Source: Nocardia africana NBRC 100379
GTDB taxonomy: Bacteria; Actinomycetota; Actinomycetes; Mycobacteriales; Mycobacteriaceae
Length of the DNA: 64,000 nucleotides
Direction: 5' to 3'
NCBI RefSeq assembly: GCF_001612635.1
Contig: NZ_BDAV01000006.1
Span: forward strand, 186,001 to 250,000
The position numbers were made by a program, and so were the translations under genes. Below, one piece after another: positions 17,279-25,053 of the stretch (the stretch's first letter is position 1; each line of letters starts with the position of its first letter). Under the pieces are notes generated by a model. The model worked only from the letters and a program-made list of their open reading frames with translations, was not told the origin of the DNA and ran no database searches.

Positions 17279-17863
17279 TCAGGAGTGCTGCGGAGGCGGG
17301 CACTGCCCGGTCTGCTCGCCGATCGAATTGATCTCCGCATTCGACCGCGGATCACCCGCGTAGTTGATCCGATCCGTGCACTTCACATACGCCGGAGCCT
17401 GCGGTGCCGGGCACTGCCCCGTCTGCTCCCCGATCGAATTGATCTCCGCATTCGACCGCGGATCACCCGCATAGTTGATCTGATCGGTGCACTTCACGGC
17501 GGCGGGTGTCGCATCCGGTGGCGGTCCGGCGGGCGTCGCTGCGGGCGGCGGCCCGGCGGGGTCGCCCGGCCCCTGAGGGGACGCTTGCGGTGCGGTGGAT
17601 TCGGTCCGTTCCGCACCTTCGGACGTCGAGGTCGACGGGGCTCGGTCGGCCGGACTCGTGGCCACCGAGGTCGCCGAAGCCGGAGCCGAAACGGACGCGC
17701 GAGCAGTCGAACCGGCCGACGTCTCGGGCGCGGAAGTGCCTCCGCCGGACGAACATCCGGTGATCGCGAGCGCACACGCCGCGACTACCGCGAAGCCGAG
17801 CCGTGTGATCGTCCGCGCCGGGCGTACCGAACGTGCGGAATCGTCGAATGTCATGCGCGGCAT
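17279..17863 (-). CDS. Lipoprotein with a duplicated C-terminal module
   Basis: 194 residues. A basic N-terminus and hydrophobic stretch end in the lipobox LAITGC, so it should be acylated and anchored outside the membrane. Then comes a Ser/Thr/Pro/Ala-rich linker of about 90 residues. The C-terminus carries two copies of a 32-residue module, KCTDxINYAGDPRSNAEI then NSIGEQTGQCP, each with two cysteines. The copies are nearly identical also in DNA. Function unknown; the cysteine pair per module suggests one disulphide each. Stands alone. Confidence 0.75.
   Translation of the reverse strand: MPRMTFDDSARSVRPARTITRLGFAVVAACALAITGCSSGGGTSAPETSAGSTARASVSAPASATSVATSPADRAPSTSTSEGAERTESTAPQASPQGPGDPAGPPPAATPAGPPPDATPAAVKCTDQINYAGDPRSNAEINSIGEQTGQCPAPQAPAYVKCTDRINYAGDPRSNAEINSIGEQTGQCPPPQHS
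17287..17505. repeat. Tandem direct repeat inside the lipoprotein gene
   Basis: Two units of about 95 bases (roughly 17290-17385 and 17411-17505) encode the repeated cysteine module. They differ at only a few positions, so the duplication is recent or kept alike by gene conversion. Confidence 0.75.
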
Positions 17864-18023
17864 CGCTTTCTGTCGAGGGGCAGGAGGAGGTGGTTACCTT
17901 CGGGGAATAACCACACTTCGGCCGGCCGTTAACAGCCGTCGACAATTCACCCCGCGCTCCCGGCACGCCTACGGTCCGCGGCGCGCGGCGGGTGATGCGC
18001 CTTGTCGTGAACGCGATTGCGGG

Positions 18024-18128
18024 TCAACGCAAGTCGATACTCCCGACGCCGATGAGGGTCAGCGCGATGGCGGTGCTCGACCAGCCGTCCGGTGCCGGTA
18101 ACCTCCGCAGGGCACCGCCACGCCGCAT
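18024..18128 (-). CDS. Possible 34-residue micro-ORF coupled to ubiD
   Basis: The ubiD stop and an ATG overlap as TGATG, opening a 34-residue frame ending in IALTLIGVGSIDLR. The coupling geometry is good, but the size is tiny, it lacks the cysteine-rich pattern of the small D subunits of BsdD/VdcD decarboxylases, and coding potential cannot be shown. The rest of 17864-18023 holds nothing recognisable. Confidence 0.2.
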   Translation of the reverse strand: MRRGGALRRLPAPDGWSSTAIALTLIGVGSIDLR

Positions 18129-19624
18129 CAGCCGAGCTCGCCGAATCCGTACTCGTGCCAGTCGGCGAGGACCTTCCGACGGATCGCTTCCGGGTATGAA
18201 TTCCGGAACGACGCGGTGATTCCGGGCGCGCGGCCCTCGAACTGGCAGGGCAGCAGACAGCTCAGCACCGACTTGCCCCCACGACCGGAACGGGCCTCGC
18301 TCTCGGTGAGGTAGGGAACCATCGGGATCCCGGGCGCGTCCGGGTACACGTACTCGCCGGTCCCCGGGTGATACCGGGTGGCCAGGGCCCAGGTCACCTG
18401 GCCGATATCGGTGATGTCGATATCGTCGGCCACCAACAGGACCTTCGGGACCAGCCACCCGGCGTGCGAGCCGAAGAACACTCGCGCCACCTCGTCGGCC
18501 AGCCGGCGTTCGGTCATGCCCGTCGCCGCGAGACGCTCGATATCGATCGCGACCACGATCCAGCAGGTGGCCGCCTCGTACGAGCACCAGGCCATGGTCA
18601 CCGGCAGACCGGCCGACCGGAGCAGGTCCAGGCTGGTCGCCGAGATCATGGTCCCCCAGATGGTGTGGTTCTCCTCGGGCGGCAGCCCCGCGACACAGAT
18701 GGGGAGGATCGGATCGTCGCGGTGCATGATCGTCTCGACGTGGAAGATCGGTTGCTGCTTGCTCTCGGTGAAGGAATAGCCGTGGTACTCCCCCATCGGT
18801 CCTTCCACGGCGGTTTCCGAGGTGATCCAGCCCTCGAGAACGATTTCCGCGGTGGCCGGAACCTGCAACCCGGTGACGGGGGTTCGTACGACCTCCACCG
18901 GCTCTCCGGTCAGCGCACCGACATAGCCGTCCTCGCTGACCTCGGCCGGTAGCGGCATTCCGGCAGCGGCCAGCGCTGCCGGAGGGGCGCCGAGCACCAT
19001 CGCCCAGGGAGTACGCAGGCCACGCTCCTGCCACATGCGATGAATCATGCCGATGTGCTGCTGCGGCATGGCGGGACCGACCAGTGTGTTGCGGCCGTGC
19101 AGCATCGTGCGTGCGACGGACCAGCTCGTCCATCGCCCGTCCGGCGAACGGACCACGTGGAAGCCGTAGGTTCCGAAATATCGGCCGCCGTCCTGCTCGT
19201 GCAGCAGCGGCACCGGAAACCGTTCGAGGTCCACGTCGTGGCCGTGCACGACATTTTCCAGGCACGGGCCGCTGTCCACCTCCCGGGGAGCGATCGGCGT
19301 CGCGTGCATCGCGGCGATGAGTTTCTCCAGCAGCGCGCGCGGGGTGGTGTCGCGCGGCAGGTCCAGATGCGCCGCTATCCGGCCGTAGGCTTCGGCACGG
19401 GGCCGGCTCATCCCGGCCGGCGCGCCGAGCAGCCGGAATCCCGGTTCGCTGGCGGTCAGATTCTCGAACAGCGGTGCGGGACTGCGAGTTTCATAGACGC
19501 GCCGGGTCACGGCCGCGGCTTCCAGATGCGGATCCACAGCACGTCGGATTCGTATCGCGTCACCGCGGGCCAGCAGTTCTGCGACGAAATCCCGGAAATC
19601 GAGGGCACTTCCGCGCTGGGTCAC
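18128..19624 (-). CDS. ubiD: UbiD family decarboxylase
   Basis: 498 residues from a GTG at 19624, the usual UbiD length. Family blocks include APLFENLTASEPGFRLLGAP, SGPCLENVVHGHDVDLERFP, TYGFHVVRSPDGRW, GPMGEYHGYSF and WIVVAIDIERL. UbiD enzymes use prenylated FMN to (de)carboxylate aromatic or alpha,beta-unsaturated acids. The start codon overlaps the ubiX stop (GTGA), so maturation partner and enzyme are translationally coupled. The MarR gene across the divergent promoter suggests induction by a phenolic acid-like ligand. The substrate is unknown. Confidence 0.92.
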   Translation of the reverse strand: MTQRGSALDFRDFVAELLARGDAIRIRRAVDPHLEAAAVTRRVYETRSPAPLFENLTASEPGFRLLGAPAGMSRPRAEAYGRIAAHLDLPRDTTPRALLEKLIAAMHATPIAPREVDSGPCLENVVHGHDVDLERFPVPLLHEQDGGRYFGTYGFHVVRSPDGRWTSWSVARTMLHGRNTLVGPAMPQQHIGMIHRMWQERGLRTPWAMVLGAPPAALAAAGMPLPAEVSEDGYVGALTGEPVEVVRTPVTGLQVPATAEIVLEGWITSETAVEGPMGEYHGYSFTESKQQPIFHVETIMHRDDPILPICVAGLPPEENHTIWGTMISATSLDLLRSAGLPVTMAWCSYEAATCWIVVAIDIERLAATGMTERRLADEVARVFFGSHAGWLVPKVLLVADDIDITDIGQVTWALATRYHPGTGEYVYPDAPGIPMVPYLTESEARSGRGGKSVLSCLLPCQFEGRAPGITASFRNSYPEAIRRKVLADWHEYGFGELG

Positions 19625-20229
19625 CGAACCACCTCCGGGCAGTGTGCGACCGAACCGGCACGGGCGGTGGGGCGCATTCCTTCCCAGCGGCGCGCGTTGG
19701 GGGCCTCGAGGTCGAACTGGTCCAGTATTCGGACCACCAGATGCTCGACGACGTCGGCGATGCCGGCCGGCTGGTTGTAGAACGCGGGCACCGGCGGCAT
19801 GATCGTCGCCCCGGCTCGTGCCAGTGCCGTCAGGTTCTCGAGATGCAGTGCGGACAGCGGTGTTTCGCGGGCCACCAGCACCAGCCGGCGACGCTCCTTG
19901 AGCGTCACATCCGCCGCCCGGGCGATCAATCCTTCGCCGTATCCCATCCGGATCGCCGCGACGGTTTTCATACTGCACGGCACCACGGCCATGCCGTCGA
20001 CCTTGAACGACCCGCTGGCAATCGGCGCACCTTGATCGTCCGGGCCGTAGACCACCGAGGCGAGCGCCTTCAGATCACCGAGCGAATATCCGGTCTCCTG
20101 CGCCACTGTCGCACGCGCCCAACGACTGAGCACCAGATGCGACTCGACGTCGAGCTCCCGCAGAACTTCCAGCAGACGCACCCCGATGGGTGCGCCGGTA
20201 GCTCCGGTCATCGCGATAACGAGTTTCAT
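19621..20229 (-). CDS. ubiX: UbiX flavin prenyltransferase
   Basis: 202 residues, full length for UbiX/Pad1. The N-terminal FMN-binding MTGATGAPIGVRLLEVL, the VPCSMKTVAAIRMGYGEGLI segment and LKERRRLVLVARETPLS are all typical. It makes prenyl-FMN, the UbiD cofactor, from FMN and dimethylallyl phosphate. The ATG at 20229 has AAGGAG ten bases upstream; the frame extends a little further to a TTG with no ribosome site. First gene of the ubiX-ubiD operon, divergent from marR. Confidence 0.94.
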   Translation of the reverse strand: MKLVIAMTGATGAPIGVRLLEVLRELDVESHLVLSRWARATVAQETGYSLGDLKALASVVYGPDDQGAPIASGSFKVDGMAVVPCSMKTVAAIRMGYGEGLIARAADVTLKERRRLVLVARETPLSALHLENLTALARAGATIMPPVPAFYNQPAGIADVVEHLVVRILDQFDLEAPNARRWEGMRPTARAGSVAHCPEVVR

Positions 20230-20249
20230 AACGGTCGACTCCTTCAATT

Positions 20250-20265
20250 AGGACGTACACGTCCT
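20250..20265. promoter_or_regulatory. MarR operator 1
   Basis: AGGACGTACACGTCCT, 7-base arms AGGACGT/ACGTCCT around two bases. Overlaps the ubiX leader region 20 bases before its ATG. Confidence 0.7.
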
Positions 20266-20281
20266 ACTCGGTTCACGATAT

Positions 20282-20297
20282 AGTACGTACACGTCCT
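20282..20297. promoter_or_regulatory. MarR operator 2
   Basis: AGTACGTACACGTCCT, identical to operator 1 except at position 3. It lies exactly 32 bp (about three helical turns) further on, overlaps a TATAGT box and ends 20 bases before the marR ATG. Confidence 0.7.
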
Positions 20298-20316
20298 GAA
20301 CAAGGAGAGGTGGCCG

Positions 20317-20784
20317 ATGAGACCGGAGGGCACGTCCGACGCCGCCCTGCGCGCGGCGATCGACGGGGTCGGTCCGCTGGCACGCAGGTTGAGCCAGGCC
20401 TACACCCGCCTGTGGCACGAACGGGTGGACAGCGACCTGACCGGTCCGCAATTCACGGTTCTCAGCCTGCTGCACCTGCACGGGGCGATGGACCAGCGAA
20501 CCCTCGGGGAGCTCGCCAGCCTCGACAAATCCACCGCCGCTCCCCTGCTCGACCGCCTCCAGCGACGCGAACTGATCCGGATCACCAAGGACGACGGCGA
20601 CCGGCGCCGCAAACTGATCACGGTCACCGACGCCGGACGGAAACTGGCCGCCGACCTGGCACCCGCCGTCATCGAGATCAACACCCGGAGCCTGGCCGGG
20701 CTGACCGAGGCGGAGGCGCAGCGGTTTCTCGACCTGCTGCGCCGCGTCATCGATACTCACCACGGCGGCACGAAGCACGAGTAG
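20317..20784 (+). CDS. MarR family transcriptional regulator
   Basis: 155 residues. Winged helix-turn-helix with QFTVLSLLHLHGAMDQRTLGELASLDKSTAAPLLDRL and the wing DDGDRRRKLITVTDAGR, a textbook MarR core at about 45-115. AAGGAGAGG precedes the ATG at 20317. It is divergent from ubiX-ubiD across two near-identical palindromes, so it probably represses both itself and the decarboxylase genes until an aromatic acid binds. Its last 28 bases overlap the 3' end of the convergent lyase gene. Confidence 0.92.
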   Translation: MRPEGTSDAALRAAIDGVGPLARRLSQAYTRLWHERVDSDLTGPQFTVLSLLHLHGAMDQRTLGELASLDKSTAAPLLDRLQRRELIRITKDDGDRRRKLITVTDAGRKLAADLAPAVIEINTRSLAGLTEAEAQRFLDLLRRVIDTHHGGTKHE

Positions 20785-21647
20785 ATCCTGGCCCGTTCGA
20801 TCACCGCCTGGGCGCGGGCGAGTTGCGGCCGATAGGAGCCGTCGCGCGTCGCGCCGTCCGCGTCGGCACGCAGAATGCCTGTGGCCCAGTCGATATCGGC
20901 AGGCGACGGCGACAGTGCCGTGTTGACGACGTTCACCTGGCCCGCTCGCAGACAGATCCTCGCCGTCATGCCGAGCGCCGCCGCCGCGGCGGTGTCGGCA
21001 CGCAGTTTCTCCTCGTCCTCGCCGACCGTGGGCCCGTCGATCGGGCCGGGAAGCCCCGCGGCTCGACTGGCCACCGTGAGCCTGGTGCGCGGATAGGCCA
21101 TGGCTTCGGCGGCATCGCTCATTCCGGTGTCGCGGCGAAAGTCGCCGCTGCCGAAGGCCAATCGCGCGGTGGCGGGCCGGTGCGCGATCGCCGCCGCGGC
21201 TTCGATCCCGGCCGCCGATTCCAGCAGCGCCACAATCGGTGTCGCCGCCGGGAGAGCCGCGGCCGTGGCGTCGATCTGGTCTCCGTGTTCGACCTTCGCC
21301 AGCACCACCCCTTCCAGACCGGGCAGGTGGCCCAGCTCGGCCAGATCATCGGCCCAGTACGGGGAATCCGCGTCGTTGATGCGAACCCAGGCATGGGTGC
21401 CGGACCGGAGAGACCGCGCGACCGAAGTCCTCGCGGCGTCCTTGAGTTCGGCGGGCACCGCGTCCTCGAGATCGAGCACCACGACGTCTGCCGTTGCGGC
21501 CCCGGACTTTTCGGCCGAATTCGAGCGGCCGGCCGCGACGAGCAACCACGTGCGCGCGTAGTCGAAGCCGATGCGGGTGCTCGCCGCCACCGGCGCAGAC
21601 GAACTTCCGCATCGATGCGAGGGGGCAGGCACCGCGGCAGTACTCAC
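20757..21647 (-). CDS. HpcH/HpaI aldolase / CitE-like lyase
   Basis: 296 residues. TIM-barrel family blocks: VVLDLEDAVPAELKDAAR (metal-binding Glu/Asp region), AWVRINDADSPYWADDL (the Arg that binds the carboxylate), VVLAKVEHGD, VALLESAAGIEAA and RLAFGSGDFRRDTGM. CitE-like members cleave or form malyl-, citramalyl- or related CoA thioesters. Its GTG start overlaps the stop of the aldehyde dehydrogenase gene (GTGA), so the two are coupled. Which CoA ester it uses cannot be told. Confidence 0.88.
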   Translation of the reverse strand: MSTAAVPAPSHRCGSSSAPVAASTRIGFDYARTWLLVAAGRSNSAEKSGAATADVVVLDLEDAVPAELKDAARTSVARSLRSGTHAWVRINDADSPYWADDLAELGHLPGLEGVVLAKVEHGDQIDATAAALPAATPIVALLESAAGIEAAAAIAHRPATARLAFGSGDFRRDTGMSDAAEAMAYPRTRLTVASRAAGLPGPIDGPTVGEDEEKLRADTAAAAALGMTARICLRAGQVNVVNTALSPSPADIDWATGILRADADGATRDGSYRPQLARAQAVIERARIYSCFVPPW

Positions 21648-23089
21648 GGCGCGATCCCGACGTACTTGGTCGACAGATACTCGTCGATGCCTTCGGCGCC
21701 GCCTTCGCGCCCGAAACCGGAGTGCTTGATGCCCCCGAACGGCGCCGCGACGTTGGAGACCACGCCCTGATTCACTCCGACCATGCCGAATTGCAGTTGC
21801 TCGGCGACGTCGATGACACGAGAGATGTTGCTGGAGAACAGATACGACGCGAGACCGTATTCGGTGTCGTTGGCCATGGCGACGGCTTCCTCGTCGGTGC
21901 CGAACACCGAGATCGGAGCCACCGGGCCGAACAGTTCCTCACGCACGACGGCGTGGTCGCCCACATCGGTGAGCACCGTCGGCTCGAAGAAGTATCCGGG
22001 CCCCGGCCGCGACGTTCCGCCGGTCAGCACGCGCGCCCCGGCATCGACCGCGCTCGCGACCAATCGCTGCACCTTGTGACGGGCGCGCTGATCGATCATC
22101 GGACCGACCTCCACGCCGGGCTCGGTACCCGGGCCGACGCGCTGGGCGGCCATCGCCTCGGCGAATCGGGTGCCGAACGTGTCGGCGACGGATTCGTGCA
22201 CCAGGATCCGGTTGGCCGCCGTACACGCCTGGCCGATATTGCGCATTTTCGCCACCATCGCACCGGCGACCGCCCGATCGAGGTCCGCGTCGTCGAATAC
22301 CAGCAGGGGCGCGTTGCCGCCGAGTTCCATGGACAACCGCAGCAGCTGACCACTCGCCTGGGCCATCAACGTCTTTCCCACCGCGGTCGATCCGGTGAAC
22401 GTCAGCTTGCGCACCCGCGAGTCGCGCAACAGGGGCGCGACGGTCTCGGCGGCACGGGTCGTGGTCACCACGTTGAGCACTCCCGGCGGCAGGCCCACCG
22501 AACGGAGTACCTCCGCGAACGCCAACGCGGTCAACGGGGTCTGTTCGGCGGGTTTGAGCACCATGGTGCAGCCGGCGGCGATGGCGGGCGCGATCTTTCT
22601 CGTCGCCATGGCCAGCGGGAAGTTCCACGGCGTGATCATCACGGTCGGGCCGACCGGCTCGCGCATCGTCAGCAGCCGCGTGTTGCCCTCGGGTGAGCGC
22701 GACCATCGTCCCGCGATGCGCACCGCTTCCTCGGAGAACCAGCGCAGGAACTGTGCGCCGTAGCGGACCTCCCCGCGGGCCTCCGCGAGCGGTTTGCCCA
22801 TTTCCGCGGTGATGAGGTGGGCGAACTCGTCGGTTCGTGCCACGACCTGCTCGTATGCGGCGCGCAGCAGATCCGCGCGGACCAGCGGCGAGGTCTGCGC
22901 CCAGGACTGCTGCGCCTCGACCGCGGCGTCCAGCGCCGCGACGGCATCGTTCGCCGACGCCTCGGCGACGTCGGCCAGCGGATGGCCCGTGGCCGGGTCC
23001 TCCACGACGAATCGGGCATCTGCTTCGCGCCATTCACCGCCTATGAACAGGTTCGTCGGCACCTGCTCGAGGTGATCCTTGTCGTACAC
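21644..23089 (-). CDS. NAD(P)-dependent aldehyde dehydrogenase, succinate-semialdehyde type
   Basis: 481 residues from a GTG at 23089; a longer open frame upstream (to 23323) has no ALDH character. Typical motifs: ITPWNFPLAMATRK, FTGSTAVGKTLM, MELGGNAPLLVFDDAD (catalytic glutamate), GQACTAANRILVHES (catalytic cysteine) and FGREGGAEGIDEYLSTKY at the end. The pattern is closest to GabD-like succinate/glutarate-semialdehyde dehydrogenases. Coupled to the CitE-like lyase, so the pair probably finishes a degradation route that yields a dicarboxylic semialdehyde. Confidence 0.9.
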   Translation of the reverse strand: MYDKDHLEQVPTNLFIGGEWREADARFVVEDPATGHPLADVAEASANDAVAALDAAVEAQQSWAQTSPLVRADLLRAAYEQVVARTDEFAHLITAEMGKPLAEARGEVRYGAQFLRWFSEEAVRIAGRWSRSPEGNTRLLTMREPVGPTVMITPWNFPLAMATRKIAPAIAAGCTMVLKPAEQTPLTALAFAEVLRSVGLPPGVLNVVTTTRAAETVAPLLRDSRVRKLTFTGSTAVGKTLMAQASGQLLRLSMELGGNAPLLVFDDADLDRAVAGAMVAKMRNIGQACTAANRILVHESVADTFGTRFAEAMAAQRVGPGTEPGVEVGPMIDQRARHKVQRLVASAVDAGARVLTGGTSRPGPGYFFEPTVLTDVGDHAVVREELFGPVAPISVFGTDEEAVAMANDTEYGLASYLFSSNISRVIDVAEQLQFGMVGVNQGVVSNVAAPFGGIKHSGFGREGGAEGIDEYLSTKYVGIAP

Positions 23090-23333
23090 CAACGGCCTCG
23101 CTTTCGGTTCCGTGCTCGGGCGATCCACGGCACGTGCGGACACCAGGCCGGTCGCCCGGGAGCGACCGCCTGTCCAGGAGATCCGTGGCAGTCTGGCAAC
23201 CCGGCCGGGCGCGGGGTATGCGCCTGCTGGCGCACTCCGCACCGGCGGGCTGTCCAAACCGCGCACTCCTGGACCCGATGCCGGTGTTGCAGGCTTCTCC
23301 CGACGGATATCCCTGTGTTGCAAAGGAACTCAC

Positions 23334-23723
23334 GTGACAACTCTCAGGTCCGAGATTCTCATCGATCACCCCGCCGACGAGGTCTGGAAGGTGATCGAGG
23401 ATGTGCCCGCGATCAGTTCGTGGTTTCCGGCCATCGTCGAATCCACCGGCGACCGGACCCGCCGCACGGTGACGCTGAGCGACGGAAGCCGCCTCGACGA
23501 AGAGGTGGTCACGCTCGACTCCCGGCTGCGCCGCCTGCAATACCGGGCGGTCGGCGGCGACCTGCCGGTGACGAACCACCTCGGCACGGTCGACGTCTTC
23601 GAGATCGACCCCGGCCGCTCGCTCGTGGTCTACAGCACCGAAATCGAACCGGCGGAGTTGGCCGGCGCCTTCGGCCCCGCCTGCGCGGAAGGACTGCTGG
23701 GGTTGCGAGACGCGTTGTCCTGA
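23334..23723 (+). CDS. SRPBCC (START-like) family protein
   Basis: 129 residues from a GTG at 23334 with AAAGGA upstream. EILIDHPADEVWKVIEDVPAISSWFPAIVE at the N-terminus and the following strands are typical of polyketide-cyclase/SRPBCC folds. These bind a hydrophobic ligand in a helix-grip pocket. Divergent from the aldehyde dehydrogenase and convergent with the PucR gene (4-base gap). Role in the island unknown; a lyase/isomerase or carrier for a ring intermediate is possible. Confidence 0.8.
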   Translation: MTTLRSEILIDHPADEVWKVIEDVPAISSWFPAIVESTGDRTRRTVTLSDGSRLDEEVVTLDSRLRRLQYRAVGGDLPVTNHLGTVDVFEIDPGRSLVVYSTEIEPAELAGAFGPACAEGLLGLRDALS

Positions 23724-23727
23724 CCGG

Positions 23728-24864
23728 CTATTGGCCGGGGTGCAGTTGCAGGGCGAACCACAATTCCGCGCGGACCGTGGGGTCGTCCAGATCCCGCGCG
23801 AGCGCGTCGGCGATCCGGGTCATCCGGTACCGCAGCGTGTGGCGATGGATGCCGAGCATGTTGGCCGAGGCGTCGGCTTGGCCGTTGTGCGCTAGAAATG
23901 TCCGCAGCGTCTGGGCGAAGTCGACCTTGGAACCCTCGTCGAGCGCGGTGATCGGCGCCAGGGTCGCTTCGGCCCACGCCCGGGCATCGGGCCCGGTCAG
24001 ATGCCGGAGCAGGCCCGCCTCGGAGACATCGCGTGCCATGTACAGCTTTCCGGGCTGATCGGGCGCGGCCTCGAAGACGCCGGTCACCCGGCTCCACGCG
24101 GTCGGCAGTTCCTGCGCGCCGACCGGTTCGCTCACCGCGCCGCGGCCGTGCGGAACCCGGCGCAGGATCGCCTCCAGGGTGCGGACATCGCCTTCCGCGG
24201 TCGGCAACACGATGCCGACCCGGCCGGGCCGCAATTCGGCGATCACCGTCTCGATGCGGCGCAGCGCCTGATCCTCTTCGGCCGTCTCGAGCAGTTCGCG
24301 GGCATGCCGCCGGGGAACTCCGAGCAGCGCCGCGCGCACCGGGCCGACCGGCACCGGCACGCGCAGGATCTGACTCGTGCTGCGCGCCATCTCGGCGTGG
24401 CCGTCGAGCAGCAGCCGCAACACCGCGAGGCTGTTGTTGCGGGCCGCGCGACGCAGTTCGTCGTTGTGGTGGAGGTCTTCGGCGAGCAGGTAGGTCGCGG
24501 TGTCGACCAGCGAGCGCTCGATCGGGTTGAGCGGAGTGGCCCGTCCGGTCGCGAAGAATCCACGGATGCGGCCCTGCACACCGATCGGCCGGATCGACAC
24601 CGATTCGCCGGGGATGGACAGCGACATCGTGGTGGCCCGCGACTGCGTCGCGAAGCGCGGCAGCTCGGATTGGATGAGCGCCAGGTGAGTGCGCGCGCCG
24701 TCCGGAATCGATGCCAGCAGCGCACCGGCGCCGTCGAGGACGAGCACCCAGCCGCCGACCGTGCCGACCACGCGCTCGGCGATACCGCGGGTGCCCTGGG
24801 CAGCGATGGCCGCCCGTACCAACTCACGATGCACCCGGGCTACCGAATCGGGGAGGTCGGTCAT
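23728..24864 (-). CDS. PucR/CdaR-type transcriptional activator 1
   Basis: 378 residues. The C-terminal PucR helix-turn-helix (HTH_30) reads TLRTFLAHNGQADASANMLGIHRHTLRYRMTRI at about 325-357; the middle resembles a GGDEF-like CdaR fold and the N-terminus a sensory region. Members commonly activate catabolic operons for purines, amino acids or lactams. Divergent from the second pxpB-pxpC pair with a 189-bp gap, making that pair the most likely target. Confidence 0.88.
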   Translation of the reverse strand: MTDLPDSVARVHRELVRAAIAAQGTRGIAERVVGTVGGWVLVLDGAGALLASIPDGARTHLALIQSELPRFATQSRATTMSLSIPGESVSIRPIGVQGRIRGFFATGRATPLNPIERSLVDTATYLLAEDLHHNDELRRAARNNSLAVLRLLLDGHAEMARSTSQILRVPVPVGPVRAALLGVPRRHARELLETAEEDQALRRIETVIAELRPGRVGIVLPTAEGDVRTLEAILRRVPHGRGAVSEPVGAQELPTAWSRVTGVFEAAPDQPGKLYMARDVSEAGLLRHLTGPDARAWAEATLAPITALDEGSKVDFAQTLRTFLAHNGQADASANMLGIHRHTLRYRMTRIADALARDLDDPTVRAELWFALQLHPGQ

Positions 24865-25053
24865 AGTCGGCGAGGGCTCCTTTCCTACCTACCGGACGAG
24901 GATGCGGCATCCACGCAGCGAACACCGCTGTCCGTCCCGGCCCACGCGCCCGCACTGCCTTGTACAGCACGGCGTATTGCGTCGTCGTCTATTGCGGACA
25001 TTATTGAATGGCATGCATGATGACTCGGCCCCAATCGGCGGGAAAGGATGAGA
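24865..25053. promoter_or_regulatory. Divergent promoter region, PucR 1 / pxpB
   Basis: This 189-base gap separates divergently transcribed genes. It is relatively AT-rich near 24980-25020 (ATTGCGGACATTATTGAATG). No clear dyad stands out, so only the region, not a site, can be assigned. Confidence 0.4.

Noticed and set aside
20310..21770. 486-residue plus-strand frame through marR and the lyase gene
   Set aside because: Runs in a different frame from MarR and antisense to the CitE-like gene; Arg/Gly-rich, no motif.
21644..23323. Longer aldehyde dehydrogenase starting at 23323
   Set aside because: The extra 78 residues are Arg/Pro-rich and unlike any ALDH N-terminus; the GTG at 23089 gives the family length.
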